Source: Flavobacterium sp.
GTDB taxonomy: Bacteria; Bacteroidota; Bacteroidia; Flavobacteriales; Flavobacteriaceae
DNA: 45,798 nt
Assembly: GCA_015665265.1 (NCBI GenBank)
Contig: JADFAM010000049.1
Span: forward strand, 1-45,798
Direction of reading: 5' to 3'
In this document: positions 17,191 to 24,641 of the stretch, in pieces
Position numbering within the stretch: the first letter of the stretch is position 1
How the letters are laid out: each line of letters opens with the position of its first letter
The notes under the pieces: model-generated
Databases searched by the model: none
Told to the model about the DNA's origin: nothing
Seen by the model: only the letters and a program-made list of their open reading frames with translations
Position numbers and translations under genes: made by a program

Positions 17191-17491
17191 AGTCTCTTTC
17201 TACTTTACAAATTCTTAATTGATATTGTTGATACCATTTATTTCTTCCTTTAACTCTAGCTTCTTTATGTTCTATATTGTTTTTCCATTTAGTAATAGAC
17301 GCTAAATCTTTCCAATAAGAAACTGTAATTCCAATCTCGTTCCTGGTAGATTCAATTCCTAAATATCCATCTTGTAGCTTAGCTAATTCCTCCATTCTCA
17401 TAGCAGTTTTTTCATAATCAGCTAAGTTTTTTGTCAACAGTGTTGTAAAAATAACTGCATAATAAGGTGTTTTTAAATCAGCTATAATCAT
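17174..17491 (-). CDS. Antibiotic biosynthesis monooxygenase (ABM)-like protein
   Basis: 105 residues with the dimeric alpha/beta ferredoxin-like pattern of the ABM family: the first strand YYAVIFTTLL, helix YEKTAMRMEELAKLQDGYLG, then ESTRNEIGITVSYWKDLASITKWKNN and HKEARVKGRNKWYQQYQLRICKVERDYG. The W-K-...-H-x6-G segment after the central strand is typical. Some members oxidise quinone-like substrates without cofactor, others handle heme, and many have no known activity; the name does not imply antibiotic synthesis. The gene overlaps the GNAT gene upstream by four bases (ATGA) and the peptide-binding protein downstream by 17. Confidence 0.75.
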   Translation of the reverse strand: MIIADLKTPYYAVIFTTLLTKNLADYEKTAMRMEELAKLQDGYLGIESTRNEIGITVSYWKDLASITKWKNNIEHKEARVKGRNKWYQQYQLRICKVERDYGFKR

Positions 17492-18000
17492 AACAATAAT
17501 TGATATTTTTTTTCAGGTAATTTAGAATAAGGATCAATTCCATCTTTAACATAATCAAAATTACATTTTTTCAAAATCTTAGCAGAAGCCACATTAAGAT
17601 TAATTACATATCCAATCAATTTTGGCATACCAATAGATTTGCAATACACTACAGAAGCTTTACACAAATTAGATCCATACCCTAAACCCCAATATTTTTC
17701 TAAAAATCGATATCCGATTTCATCATCTCCATTATCATCTTTTATAAATGCTAAAGTTCCAACAAACTCATTATCTAATTTTCTATCTATGGCATAAATC
17801 CAAAAATCATTTCCTTCTTTATTATAAAAGCTAATTAACCGATCTAATTCAATTAAATGTTCTTTTTCAGATTGAACTTCTCCAATAACATATTGCATCA
17901 CTTTTGGATTGCTTTGCATCTCATGATATGGTTTTATATCACTCATTTTTAGCCTCCTAACAAGCAATATTTCCGTTTCAAAAATGATTTGACTCTTCAT
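17488..18000 (-). CDS. GNAT-family N-acetyltransferase (RimJ/RimL type)
   Basis: 170 residues. The N-terminus ETEILLVRRLKMSDIKPYHEMQ is the usual start of the Acetyltransf_3 subgroup; the acetyl-CoA binding motif A is EIGYRFLEKYWGLGYGSNLCKA (the G-x-G/A core being GLGYGS), followed by NVASAKILKKCNFDY. It transfers an acetyl group from acetyl-CoA to an amine, possibly a protein N-terminus or small molecule; the acceptor is not predictable. It is the first gene of a three-gene minus-strand operon and diverges from mtaB with only 49 bases between starts. Confidence 0.88.
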   Translation of the reverse strand: MKSQIIFETEILLVRRLKMSDIKPYHEMQSNPKVMQYVIGEVQSEKEHLIELDRLISFYNKEGNDFWIYAIDRKLDNEFVGTLAFIKDDNGDDEIGYRFLEKYWGLGYGSNLCKASVVYCKSIGMPKLIGYVINLNVASAKILKKCNFDYVKDGIDPYSKLPEKKYQLLL

Positions 18001-18020
18001 GTATCTTTTCAGAATTATTG

Positions 18021-18028
18021 TAACTTTG
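18021..18028 (+). promoter_or_regulatory. Candidate -7 box of the mtaB promoter
   Basis: TAACTTTG matches TAnnTTTG exactly and lies 21 bases before the ATG at 18050. It falls downstream of an alternative in-frame ATG at 17999, which argues for the later start of mtaB. Confidence 0.5.
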
Positions 18029-18049
18029 TGCGCCTATAAATGTACAAGA

Positions 18050-19393
18050 ATGAATGCAGATAAAAAAGTAGCATTTTATACCTTAGGATGTAAGCTAAAC
18101 TTTTCAGAAACATCTACAATAGCTCGTAGTTTTGTAAACGAAGGCTTTAATCGTGTAGATTTCAACGAAAAGGCAGACGTATATGTAATTAATACTTGTT
18201 CAGTTACAGATAATGCAGATAAACGATTTAATTCAATCGTTAAAAATGCCTTAAAGAAAAATGAAGAGGCGTTTCTTATTGCTGTTGGTTGTTATGCACA
18301 GTTAAAACCTGAAGAACTTGCTGCTATTGATGGTGTTGATTTAGTTTTAGGAGCTACTGAAAAATTTAATGTAACAAGTTACATCAACGACCTGACCAAA
18401 AACCAACATGGTGAAGTTCATTCTTGTGAAATTTCTGATGCCGATTTTTATGTGGGATCTTACTCTATTGGTGATAGAACTCGAGCTTTTTTAAAAGTAC
18501 AAGATGGTTGTGATTATAAATGTACCTATTGTACAATTCCTTTGGCTAGAGGAATTTCTAGAAGTGATACCTTAGAAAATGTATTGACTAATGCTCTAGA
18601 AATTTCTAAAAAAGGTATCAAAGAAATTGTTCTAACCGGAGTAAATATAGGAGATTATGGAAAAGGCGAATTTGGAAATAAAAGACATGAACATACTTTT
18701 TTAGAATTAGTAAAAGAGTTGGACAAGGTTGAAGGAATTCATCGTTTAAGAATTTCATCAATTGAACCAAATTTATTAAAAGATGAAACCATTGATTTTG
18801 TAGCAGATTCCAAAACTTTTGTCCCTCATTTTCATATTCCTTTACAAAGTGGAAGCGACGATTTATTAAAATTAATGAAACGTCGATATTTAAGAGATAC
18901 TTATACCAATAGAGTTCATAGAATTAAACAAATAATGCCAAACGCATGTATTGGTGTTGATGTAATTGTTGGTTTTCCTGGTGAAACTGATGAGCATTTT
19001 TTAGAGACTTACAACTACTTAAATGATTTAAACATCTCCTATTTACACGTTTTTACCTATTCTGAAAGACCAAATACAGAAGCTGTTTTAATGGAAGGAA
19101 TTGTTCCTAAAAAAGTGAGGGCAAAACGTAGTAAAATGTTACGGGGTTTGTCTGTAAAAAAACGCAGAGCTTTCTATGAAAGTCAGATAGGGAATTCTTC
19201 AACAGTTTTATTTGAAAGTGAAAATAAAGAAGGATATATTCATGGCTTTACTGAAAATTATGTAAAAGTAAAAACACCATGGAATCCTGACTTAGTGAAC
19301 ACATTACAACAAATTTCACTGACTAAAATTGATGAGGATGGTTTAGTACGGTTTGATTTTATAAGCGAGTTGATCTCGTCATCTGCAACATAA
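18050..19393 (+). CDS. mtaB: tRNA (N6-threonylcarbamoyladenosine(37)-C2)-methylthiotransferase MtaB
   Basis: 447 residues from MNADKKVAFYTLGCKLN; an upstream ATG would add 17 residues but precedes the promoter-like box. The N-terminal UPF0004 domain has the second cluster's cysteines: C14 (TLGCKLN), C50 (NTCSVTDNAD) and C81 (VGCYAQ). The radical SAM motif is CDYKCTYC (C154, C158, C161). A C-terminal TRAM-like region ends the protein. MtaB adds a methylthio group to t6A37 of tRNAs reading ANN codons. TLGCKLN rather than TxGCQMN separates it from MiaB, and the length separates it from RimO. It is probably co-transcribed with the alpha/beta hydrolase ten bases downstream. Confidence 0.93.
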   Translation: MNADKKVAFYTLGCKLNFSETSTIARSFVNEGFNRVDFNEKADVYVINTCSVTDNADKRFNSIVKNALKKNEEAFLIAVGCYAQLKPEELAAIDGVDLVLGATEKFNVTSYINDLTKNQHGEVHSCEISDADFYVGSYSIGDRTRAFLKVQDGCDYKCTYCTIPLARGISRSDTLENVLTNALEISKKGIKEIVLTGVNIGDYGKGEFGNKRHEHTFLELVKELDKVEGIHRLRISSIEPNLLKDETIDFVADSKTFVPHFHIPLQSGSDDLLKLMKRRYLRDTYTNRVHRIKQIMPNACIGVDVIVGFPGETDEHFLETYNYLNDLNISYLHVFTYSERPNTEAVLMEGIVPKKVRAKRSKMLRGLSVKKRRAFYESQIGNSSTVLFESENKEGYIHGFTENYVKVKTPWNPDLVNTLQQISLTKIDEDGLVRFDFISELISSSAT

Positions 19394-19403
19394 CGTTTAG
19401 TTT

Positions 19404-20060
19404 ATGAAGAAGATACAAATCTATTTTATGCCCGGCTTGGGTGCTAACTCCAAGATATTTGAACATATTTCACTTCCAAAGGATCAATTTGAGATACATC
19501 TTTTAGAGTGGAAAATACCTATATCAGAAGATGAGTCAATCCAGGATTATGCACAAAGAATGGCTAATGAAATTAAACATCAAAACCCTGTTTTATTAGG
19601 AGTGTCATTTGGGGGTGTTTTAGTGCAAGAAATTGCGAAAATTATTACTGTTAAGAAAATAATTTTGGTATCAAGTATTAAAAGTCATCATGAATTTCCA
19701 AACAGATTAAAACTGTTACAAAAAACCAAAGCATATAAGTTTTTTCCCACTAAAATCATTGAAAATTTTGATAAGTATAAAAAATATTTCTTAGGAGATT
19801 TTCTCAAGAAAAGAGCTGATTTATATACCTTGTATTTGTCGGTTAATGATGCTTTATACTTAAAATGGGCCATTTACACAATACTCCATTGGCAACAAGA
19901 TAAAATTCCTGAAAATATTTTACACATTCATGGAAACAATGATCATGTTTTTCCTTCGAAGCATATTCATAATTTTACTGAAATTAATAATGGTTCTCAT
20001 GTGATGATTTTATTGAAAGCTAATGAAATTTCTACCATAATTTACAAGAATTTAACTTGA
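19404..20060 (+). CDS. Small alpha/beta-hydrolase
   Basis: 218 residues. The nucleophile elbow is GVSFGG (S68), the acid is probably Asp in HGNNDHVFPS, and the catalytic His is in NNGSHVMILLK, so the triad is complete. The oxyanion turn is FMPGLGANS near the N-terminus. There is no signal peptide, so it is cytoplasmic. Alpha/beta hydrolases of this size cleave esters, thioesters or amides; the substrate is unknown. The gene begins ten bases after mtaB and is probably read with it. Confidence 0.82.
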   Translation: MKKIQIYFMPGLGANSKIFEHISLPKDQFEIHLLEWKIPISEDESIQDYAQRMANEIKHQNPVLLGVSFGGVLVQEIAKIITVKKIILVSSIKSHHEFPNRLKLLQKTKAYKFFPTKIIENFDKYKKYFLGDFLKKRADLYTLYLSVNDALYLKWAIYTILHWQQDKIPENILHIHGNNDHVFPSKHIHNFTEINNGSHVMILLKANEISTIIYKNLT

Positions 20061-20103
20061 AGTTTTGTGTGTATTTTCTTAAATTTAATTTTTTATTAAT
20101 TTT

Positions 20104-20110
20104 AAGGAGA
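20104..20110 (+). promoter_or_regulatory. Unusually strong Shine-Dalgarno sequence
   Basis: AAGGAGA lies five bases before the ATG of the lytic transglycosylase gene at 20116, a near-ideal complement to the 16S 3' end. Such sites are rare in this phylum, and I saw no comparable one before other genes in the window. Confidence 0.55.
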
Positions 20111-20115
20111 TCACT

Positions 20116-21021
20116 ATGAAAAAAACAACTCGACCATTATTATTAATACTCATATTTATACTTTCAATTATATTTTTTAATGCTGGTAATCTTTCTGACA
20201 AAACCTTAGAAAAAAACACCTCTTCTACTTATAATATCAAAGCTTTAAAAATTCCAAATAGCTTATCGTTTGCTGGAGAAAAAGTTCCTACAGAACTAAA
20301 TGATATAAAAGAACGGATGGATAGAGAACTATTAGTAAATACTTATTGGCAATCTAACGGATTGTTATTAATAAAAAGAGCTCATAAATATTTTCCTTTA
20401 ATAGAGCCATTGTTGAAAAAATATGGAATACCTGATGATTTTAAATATTTAGCCGTAGCAGAGAGTGGTTTAGAAAATAATTCATCTCCTGCAGGAGCAG
20501 CTGGTTTTTGGCATTTTTTAAAATCATCCGCAAAAGAATATGGTCTTGAAGTTAATCAAAATGTAGATGAACGATACAATTTAGAAAAGGCAACAAAAGT
20601 AGCTGCAGAATATTTGAAAAAATCCAAGAAACGTTTTGGAACTTGGACGTTAGCAGCTGCATCCTATAATGCAGGGAATGCTCGTATAGCTAGGAATTTA
20701 AAGAAACAACAAGTAACTAATTATTATGACTTATTACTTAATAGTGAGACTTCGAGATATGTATTTAGGATAGTTGCATTGAAAGAAGTTTTATCTAATC
20801 CAAGAAAATATGGTTTTGAGTTTGAAGAAGACGATTTATATAATTTACCAGATATAAAAACAGTCAAAGTAGATACAGTAATTACAAACATTGCCTCTTT
20901 TGCTAAAAAATTTAAAACAAATTATAAAGAACTAAAGCTAAATAACGCTTGGCTAAGAGAAAATAAATTAAATAATAAAAGTAGGAAATTATACAAGATT
21001 AAAATTCCTAACTCAAATTAA
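20116..21021 (+). CDS. Membrane-anchored lytic murein transglycosylase (SLT / MltD-like)
   Basis: 301 residues. An N-terminal hydrophobic segment (8-24) acts as signal anchor or signal peptide. The SLT goose-lysozyme-like domain spans about 80-235: catalytic Glu E116 in LAVAESGLENNSS, then PAGAAGFWHFLKSSAKEYGL and AAASYNAGNARIARNLKKQ. It cleaves the MurNAc-GlcNAc bond of peptidoglycan, forming 1,6-anhydro ends. Unlike classical MltD no LysM repeats follow; the C-terminal 60 residues are short and basic and could replace them. FWHF stands where most members have FWQF/FWQI. A strong Shine-Dalgarno precedes it and a terminator follows. Confidence 0.9.
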   Translation: MKKTTRPLLLILIFILSIIFFNAGNLSDKTLEKNTSSTYNIKALKIPNSLSFAGEKVPTELNDIKERMDRELLVNTYWQSNGLLLIKRAHKYFPLIEPLLKKYGIPDDFKYLAVAESGLENNSSPAGAAGFWHFLKSSAKEYGLEVNQNVDERYNLEKATKVAAEYLKKSKKRFGTWTLAAASYNAGNARIARNLKKQQVTNYYDLLLNSETSRYVFRIVALKEVLSNPRKYGFEFEEDDLYNLPDIKTVKVDTVITNIASFAKKFKTNYKELKLNNAWLRENKLNNKSRKLYKIKIPNSN

Positions 21022-21031
21022 TATCATAAAA

Positions 21032-21058
21032 AAAAGCCTATCTAAATGATAGGCTTTT
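21032..21058. terminator. Bidirectional intrinsic terminator after the lytic transglycosylase gene
   Basis: AAAAGCCTATC (21032-21042) pairs perfectly with GATAGGCTTTT (21048-21058) around the loop TAAAT, with A and T runs on the outside. It lies between convergent genes ending at 21021 and 21085 and can serve both. Confidence 0.88.
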
Positions 21059-21084
21059 CTTTAAAAATTAACTTGTAGTATATA

Positions 21085-21276
21085 TTAGATTACTCTTACG
21101 TTTACTGCGTTTAATCCTTTTCTTCCTTCTTGTAACTCAAACTCTACTTCATCATTTTCACGAATTTCATCGATCAAACCTGATACATGTACAAAATGTT
21201 CACTGTTGTTTCCTTCTTCTACGATAAATCCAAATCCTTTAGATTCGTTGAAAAATTTTACGGTACCTTTACTCAT
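21085..21276 (-). CDS. Cold-shock domain protein (CspA family)
   Basis: 63 residues from MSKGTVKFFNESKGFGFI; an in-frame ATG 13 codons upstream (21315) gives a non-family extension and is best read as part of the 5' leader. The RNA-binding motifs are KGFGFI (RNP1) and HFVHVS (RNP2). The protein binds single-stranded RNA/DNA and melts secondary structure. As in other csp genes there is an untranslated leader of about 50 bases between the candidate promoter and the start, a length that could take part in temperature control. Confidence 0.93.
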   Translation of the reverse strand: MSKGTVKFFNESKGFGFIVEEGNNSEHFVHVSGLIDEIRENDEVEFELQEGRKGLNAVNVRVI

Positions 21277-21332
21277 AATATTAAATTGTTTTGTTATCTG
21301 TTTGTTTATAGACAACGTCGTTTATAAAGCCG

Positions 21333-21340
21333 CAAAAATA
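21333..21340 (-). promoter_or_regulatory. Candidate -7 box of the csp promoter
   Basis: On the minus strand this reads TATTTTTG, followed by CGGC, and lies about 57 bases before the csp start at 21276. No TTG is seen at the expected -33 distance. Confidence 0.45.
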
Positions 21341-21362
21341 CATTAAAATTTTTATATAATAC

Positions 21363-21391
21363 TACATTTATAAATTTCTTTTATAAATGTA
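21363..21391. repeat. 11-bp perfect inverted repeat upstream of csp
   Basis: Bases 21363-21373 (TACATTTATAA) and 21381-21391 (TTATAAATGTA) form a perfect palindrome with a seven-base loop, just upstream of the csp -7 box. The rest of the 21341-21551 gap is AT-rich and I see no gene in it. It could be an operator or a weak terminator for the flavoprotein gene ending at 21552; there is no long T-run. Confidence 0.5.
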
Positions 21392-21551
21392 TATGTTCCT
21401 GATAACTTGTTGATTATTAAATATATCTCTTAGTAAACAATCAAAAATTTGATTACTTAAAGATCTAGAAATCAGAAAAATCCAAGTATATATAATAAAT
21501 TATAATAAAATTATGTCATCTATCCTATTCACAAAGAATTGAAAAAATCAC

Positions 21552-22499
21552 TTATTGAGTTAGTATTTTAAAAATGTTTTTTTTTGAGGTTTCAAAATCT
21601 GTAACGATTTCTTCTAAAATATCTTTAGCTGAGCTAATATTATTTATAATACCAGCTATTTGACCAATTTCTAATTCTCCATTGTCTAAATCACCCTCAA
21701 AAATCCCTTTTTTGGCCCTAGCTCTTCCCAATAAACCAATAAGTTCTTCTTTGGTTGGATTCTCTTTATACAACTCCTGAATTTCTTGATAAAATTTATT
21801 TTTTATTAAGCGAACTGGTGCTAATTCTTTTAGAGTAAGATGAGTATCACCATCTTTGACATCAATAATTTTCTGCTTAAAATTTTCATGAGCAGAAGAT
21901 TCTTTTGAAGCTGCAAATCTACTACCTATTTGAACCCCATCTGCTCCTAACACTATAGCAGCTAACATTCCACGACCGTTTCCAATCCCACCTGCTGCAA
22001 TTACAGGTATAGAAATACTTTCTTTCACCATTGGAATTAGAGTAAATGTGGTAGTTTCTTCACGTCCGTTATGACCTCCTGCTTCAAATCCTTCACATAC
22101 AATGGCATCTACTCCTGCAGATTCAGCTTTTAATGCAAATTTCACAGAACTAACTACATGAACAACAGTAATTCCTTTTTCTTTTAAAAAAGAGGTCCAA
22201 GTTTTTGGATTCCCTGCAGAAGTGAATACTATTTTCACATCCTCTTCAACAATAATATCCATCAATTCGTCTACTTGGGGATATAACATGGGAACATTTA
22301 CACCAAAAGGTTTATCAGTGGCTTTTTTACATTTTTGAATATGTTCTCTAAGCACATCTGGATACATCGATCCAGCACCAATTAAACCTAAGCCTCCAGC
22401 ATTAGAAACAGCTGAAGCTAGTTTCCAACCACTCACCCAAACCATACCTCCTTGAATAATTGGGTATTTAATATTAAAAAGCTGTGTTATTTGATTCAT
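21552..22499 (-). CDS. Nitronate monooxygenase / FabK-like FMN flavoprotein
   Basis: 315 residues, a TIM-barrel FMN protein of the NMO/2-nitropropane dioxygenase superfamily. Motifs: KYPIIQGGMVWVSGWKLASA at the start, GGLGLIGAGSM, the EGFEAGGHNG segment with the conserved His, and the phosphate-binding IPVIAAGGIGNGRG and GADGVQIGSRF. Members either oxidise alkyl nitronates or, as FabK, reduce enoyl-ACP in fatty acid synthesis; EAGGHNG is found in both groups, so the reaction is left open. It starts nine bases after mnmA ends and is probably transcribed with it. Confidence 0.85.
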   Translation of the reverse strand: MNQITQLFNIKYPIIQGGMVWVSGWKLASAVSNAGGLGLIGAGSMYPDVLREHIQKCKKATDKPFGVNVPMLYPQVDELMDIIVEEDVKIVFTSAGNPKTWTSFLKEKGITVVHVVSSVKFALKAESAGVDAIVCEGFEAGGHNGREETTTFTLIPMVKESISIPVIAAGGIGNGRGMLAAIVLGADGVQIGSRFAASKESSAHENFKQKIIDVKDGDTHLTLKELAPVRLIKNKFYQEIQELYKENPTKEELIGLLGRARAKKGIFEGDLDNGELEIGQIAGIINNISSAKDILEEIVTDFETSKKNIFKILTQ

Positions 22500-22508
22500 T
22501 ATTTAAAT

Positions 22509-23696
22509 TTAGGAGATAACTCCAGACCCTAATAATTCTTCATTTTGATACCAGGCCACAAATTGGCCTTCTTGAATCGCAGATTGAGGATTTTGAAATT
22601 CTACAAATATCCCGTTCTCTACTTTATATAAGATAGCTTTCTCTAAGGGTTGACGATATCGAATTCTAGCCTCAACATCTAAAGATTCTTGATTTTTTAG
22701 CTTGAGATCTTCTCGAATCCAGTGTTCTTCTTGATTAGAAACAAATAAAACACTTCGATACAATCCTTTGTGGTTTTTTCCTTCCCCTGCATAAATCACA
22801 TTCTCACGCACATCAGTTTCTATAACAAATAATGGTTCTTTGGTTCCTCCAACTGCTAGACCTTTCCGCTGTCCTTTCGTAAAATAATGAGCCCCTAAGT
22901 GTTTTCCAACAACTTTCCCATCTTGTTTGTTATATTGGAATTTAGTTGCAAAAAAACCTAACTCTTCTTCTTTTGAATTAAAATTGGGTTGTTCTCTTCG
23001 ATATAGATCTGCTGAATTTGGAACTTGTACAATTTCACCCTCTTTAGACTGAAGTTTTTGTTGTAAAAATTCAGGTAAACGAACTTTACCTATAAAACAT
23101 AAACCTTGTGAATCTTTTTTCTCCGCTGTAATTAAATCTGCTTTTTTGGCTATTTCTCTTACTGCAGGTTTTGTTAATTCTCCAATAGGAAAAATCGCTT
23201 TAGATAACTGATATTGTGATAATTGACACAAAAAATAAGATTGATCTTTATTAATATCTTTTCCTGCCAATAGTTTATATATCGATTTTCCATCGATAAT
23301 TTCTTCTTCTTTTCTACAATAGTGACCCGTAGCAACAAAATCTGCTCCTAAATCTAAAGCAATGTCCATAAAAACGTCAAATTTTATTTCTCTATTGCAT
23401 AAAATATCAGGATTTGGAGTTCTCCCTTTTTCGTATTCATCAAACATATAATCAACAATACGTTCTTTGTATTGTTCACTTAAATCCACTACTTGAAAAG
23501 GAATTCCTAATTTTTCGGCAACAATTAAAGCATCATTGCTATCTTCTAGCCAAGGACATTCATTTGAGATTGTAACAGAATCATCATGCCAGTTTTTCAT
23601 AAAAAGTCCAATAACATCATACCCTTGTTCTTTTAATAAATAAGCAGCAACACTACTATCTACCCCTCCAGAAAGACCAACTATAACTCGTTTCAT
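22509..23696 (-). CDS. mnmA: tRNA-specific 2-thiouridylase MnmA
   Basis: 395 residues. It activates U34 of tRNA Lys, Glu and Gln with ATP and inserts sulfur from a relay protein. The PP-loop is GLSGGVDSS (7-15); the two catalytic cysteines are C100 in [11 protein letters not shown] and C200 in DSQGLCFIG, at the positions known from E. coli MnmA. GHYCRKE and the central [14 protein letters not shown] are also conserved. A -7-like box lies 23-30 bases upstream of the start. It is followed by the flavoprotein gene in the same transcript. Confidence 0.96.
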   Translation of the reverse strand: MKRVIVGLSGGVDSSVAAYLLKEQGYDVIGLFMKNWHDDSVTISNECPWLEDSNDALIVAEKLGIPFQVVDLSEQYKERIVDYMFDEYEKGRTPNPDILCNREIKFDVFMDIALDLGADFVATGHYCRKEEEIIDGKSIYKLLAGKDINKDQSYFLCQLSQYQLSKAIFPIGELTKPAVREIAKKADLITAEKKDSQGLCFIGKVRLPEFLQQKLQSKEGEIVQVPNSADLYRREQPNFNSKEEELGFFATKFQYNKQDGKVVGKHLGAHYFTKGQRKGLAVGGTKEPLFVIETDVRENVIYAGEGKNHKGLYRSVLFVSNQEEHWIREDLKLKNQESLDVEARIRYRQPLEKAILYKVENGIFVEFQNPQSAIQEGQFVAWYQNEELLGSGVIS

Positions 23697-23718
23697 TAGT
23701 TTTGTACAAATTGTTCGG

Positions 23719-23726
23719 CAAATTTA
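23719..23726 (-). promoter_or_regulatory. Candidate -7 box of the mnmA promoter
   Basis: Read on the minus strand this is TAAATTTG, a match to TAnnTTTG, followed by CCG and 22 bases from the mnmA start codon. No clear -33 TTG at normal spacing. Confidence 0.4.
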
Positions 23727-23815
23727 CAAAAATGCTAGCGAAGTAAAATAGCTACCATTGGTTATTATTGCATAACTATTACTATAAATCTTATATAAAA
23801 ACTGCTTACTTATAG

Positions 23816-24544
23816 TTAATTTTGATTGTTTCTTTTAAAATTATTTTCTTCTTTTTTATCTTTTTTAGTAACTTTTTTACCACCTATGTAAAATTCCCAC
23901 ACCCCCACTCTTTTTCCTTTAATGTAAACACCCTCTTCTTTCAAATCTCCATTTAGCTCATAATAATTCCCTTTACCATTCAAAATATCATTTGAATAAT
24001 TAACTTCTTCTATTAAAACACCCTGATCTGAAAATTTTTTTGAAAATCCGTTTTTCATTCCTTTACTATATTCAGTAATTTCTAAAACTTTACCATTGTT
24101 GTAATAGTTAATTAATTTACCCTCCAATTTTCCATCAACATAATATTCTTCAGAAAAAAGTTTTTGGTTTGGAAAAAAATAAATCCACTTCCCTACTCTT
24201 TTTTTTCCAATCATAACACCTTTTGTTCTAAGCTTACCATCTAGATTGAAGTAGCTAACTTTAGCTGAATCTGTTTTTTTTGAGAACTCTTTTATGATTG
24301 TAGGATGTTTCGATGTAGTAATATCATAATATTTAAAAACACCCACCTCTCTACCATCAATAAAAGTTCCTTCATAACGTATACGTTTATTAGTGTAGTA
24401 TTTTTTCCAAATGCCTGTTCTTTTATTATCTTTAGTAAACTGATTAATTTTTTGAGCTTTAGTGGCTATGGTTACAAAAAAAAAGAGAAAAAAAAGAAGA
24501 CAAAAAACAGTTCTTATTATTGTTGTAGGGATTTCATTTTTCAT
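23816..24544 (-). CDS. Exported YwqK/MORN-like repeat protein
   Basis: 242 residues. An N-terminal signal peptide (hydrophobic to about residue 27, ending ATKAQ) is followed by six to seven tandem repeats of about 23 residues with the pattern G-x-W/F-x-x-Y-x-N-G-x-L-x-x-E-x-x-Y-x-x-G-x, for example GKWIYFFPNQKLFSEEYYVD and GKLINYYNNGKVLEITEYSK. The C-terminus is Lys-rich. Proteins with these repeats are often labelled YwqK antitoxins, but this one is exported and has no toxin partner, so that function is unlikely. The role, possibly envelope binding, is unknown. It is divergent from purB. Confidence 0.82.
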   Translation of the reverse strand: MKNEIPTTIIRTVFCLLFFLFFFVTIATKAQKINQFTKDNKRTGIWKKYYTNKRIRYEGTFIDGREVGVFKYYDITTSKHPTIIKEFSKKTDSAKVSYFNLDGKLRTKGVMIGKKRVGKWIYFFPNQKLFSEEYYVDGKLEGKLINYYNNGKVLEITEYSKGMKNGFSKKFSDQGVLIEEVNYSNDILNGKGNYYELNGDLKEEGVYIKGKRVGVWEFYIGGKKVTKKDKKEENNFKRNNQN

Positions 24545-24609
24545 ATAGTAAATATAGTTAAATGAAATAAAAACATTAAAAAAGGAATTAGATAATCTAA
24601 CTAATTGAG

Positions 24610-24617
24610 TATTTTTG
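24610..24617 (+). promoter_or_regulatory. Candidate -7 box of the purB promoter
   Basis: TATTTTTG fits TAnnTTTG and lies 24 bases before the purB ATG at 24642, in the divergent gap with the YwqK-like gene. Confidence 0.45.
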
Positions 24618-24641
24618 TTTCTTAAGAAATTTTTTTAAAAA

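Noticed and set aside
17174-17491. Part of an antibiotic biosynthesis cluster
   Set aside because: The ABM fold alone does not imply this, and no biosynthetic genes adjoin.
17999-18049. ATG at 17999 as the start of mtaB
   Set aside because: It precedes the TAACTTTG promoter box and adds 17 non-family residues before the conserved VAFYTLGCKLN.
21277-21315. Longer cold-shock protein starting at 21315
   Set aside because: The cold-shock domain begins with MSKGTVKFF at 21276; the extra 13 codons are more likely leader.
23816-24544. YwqK-family antitoxin of a toxin-antitoxin pair
   Set aside because: The protein has a signal peptide and neither neighbour (mnmA, purB) is a toxin.
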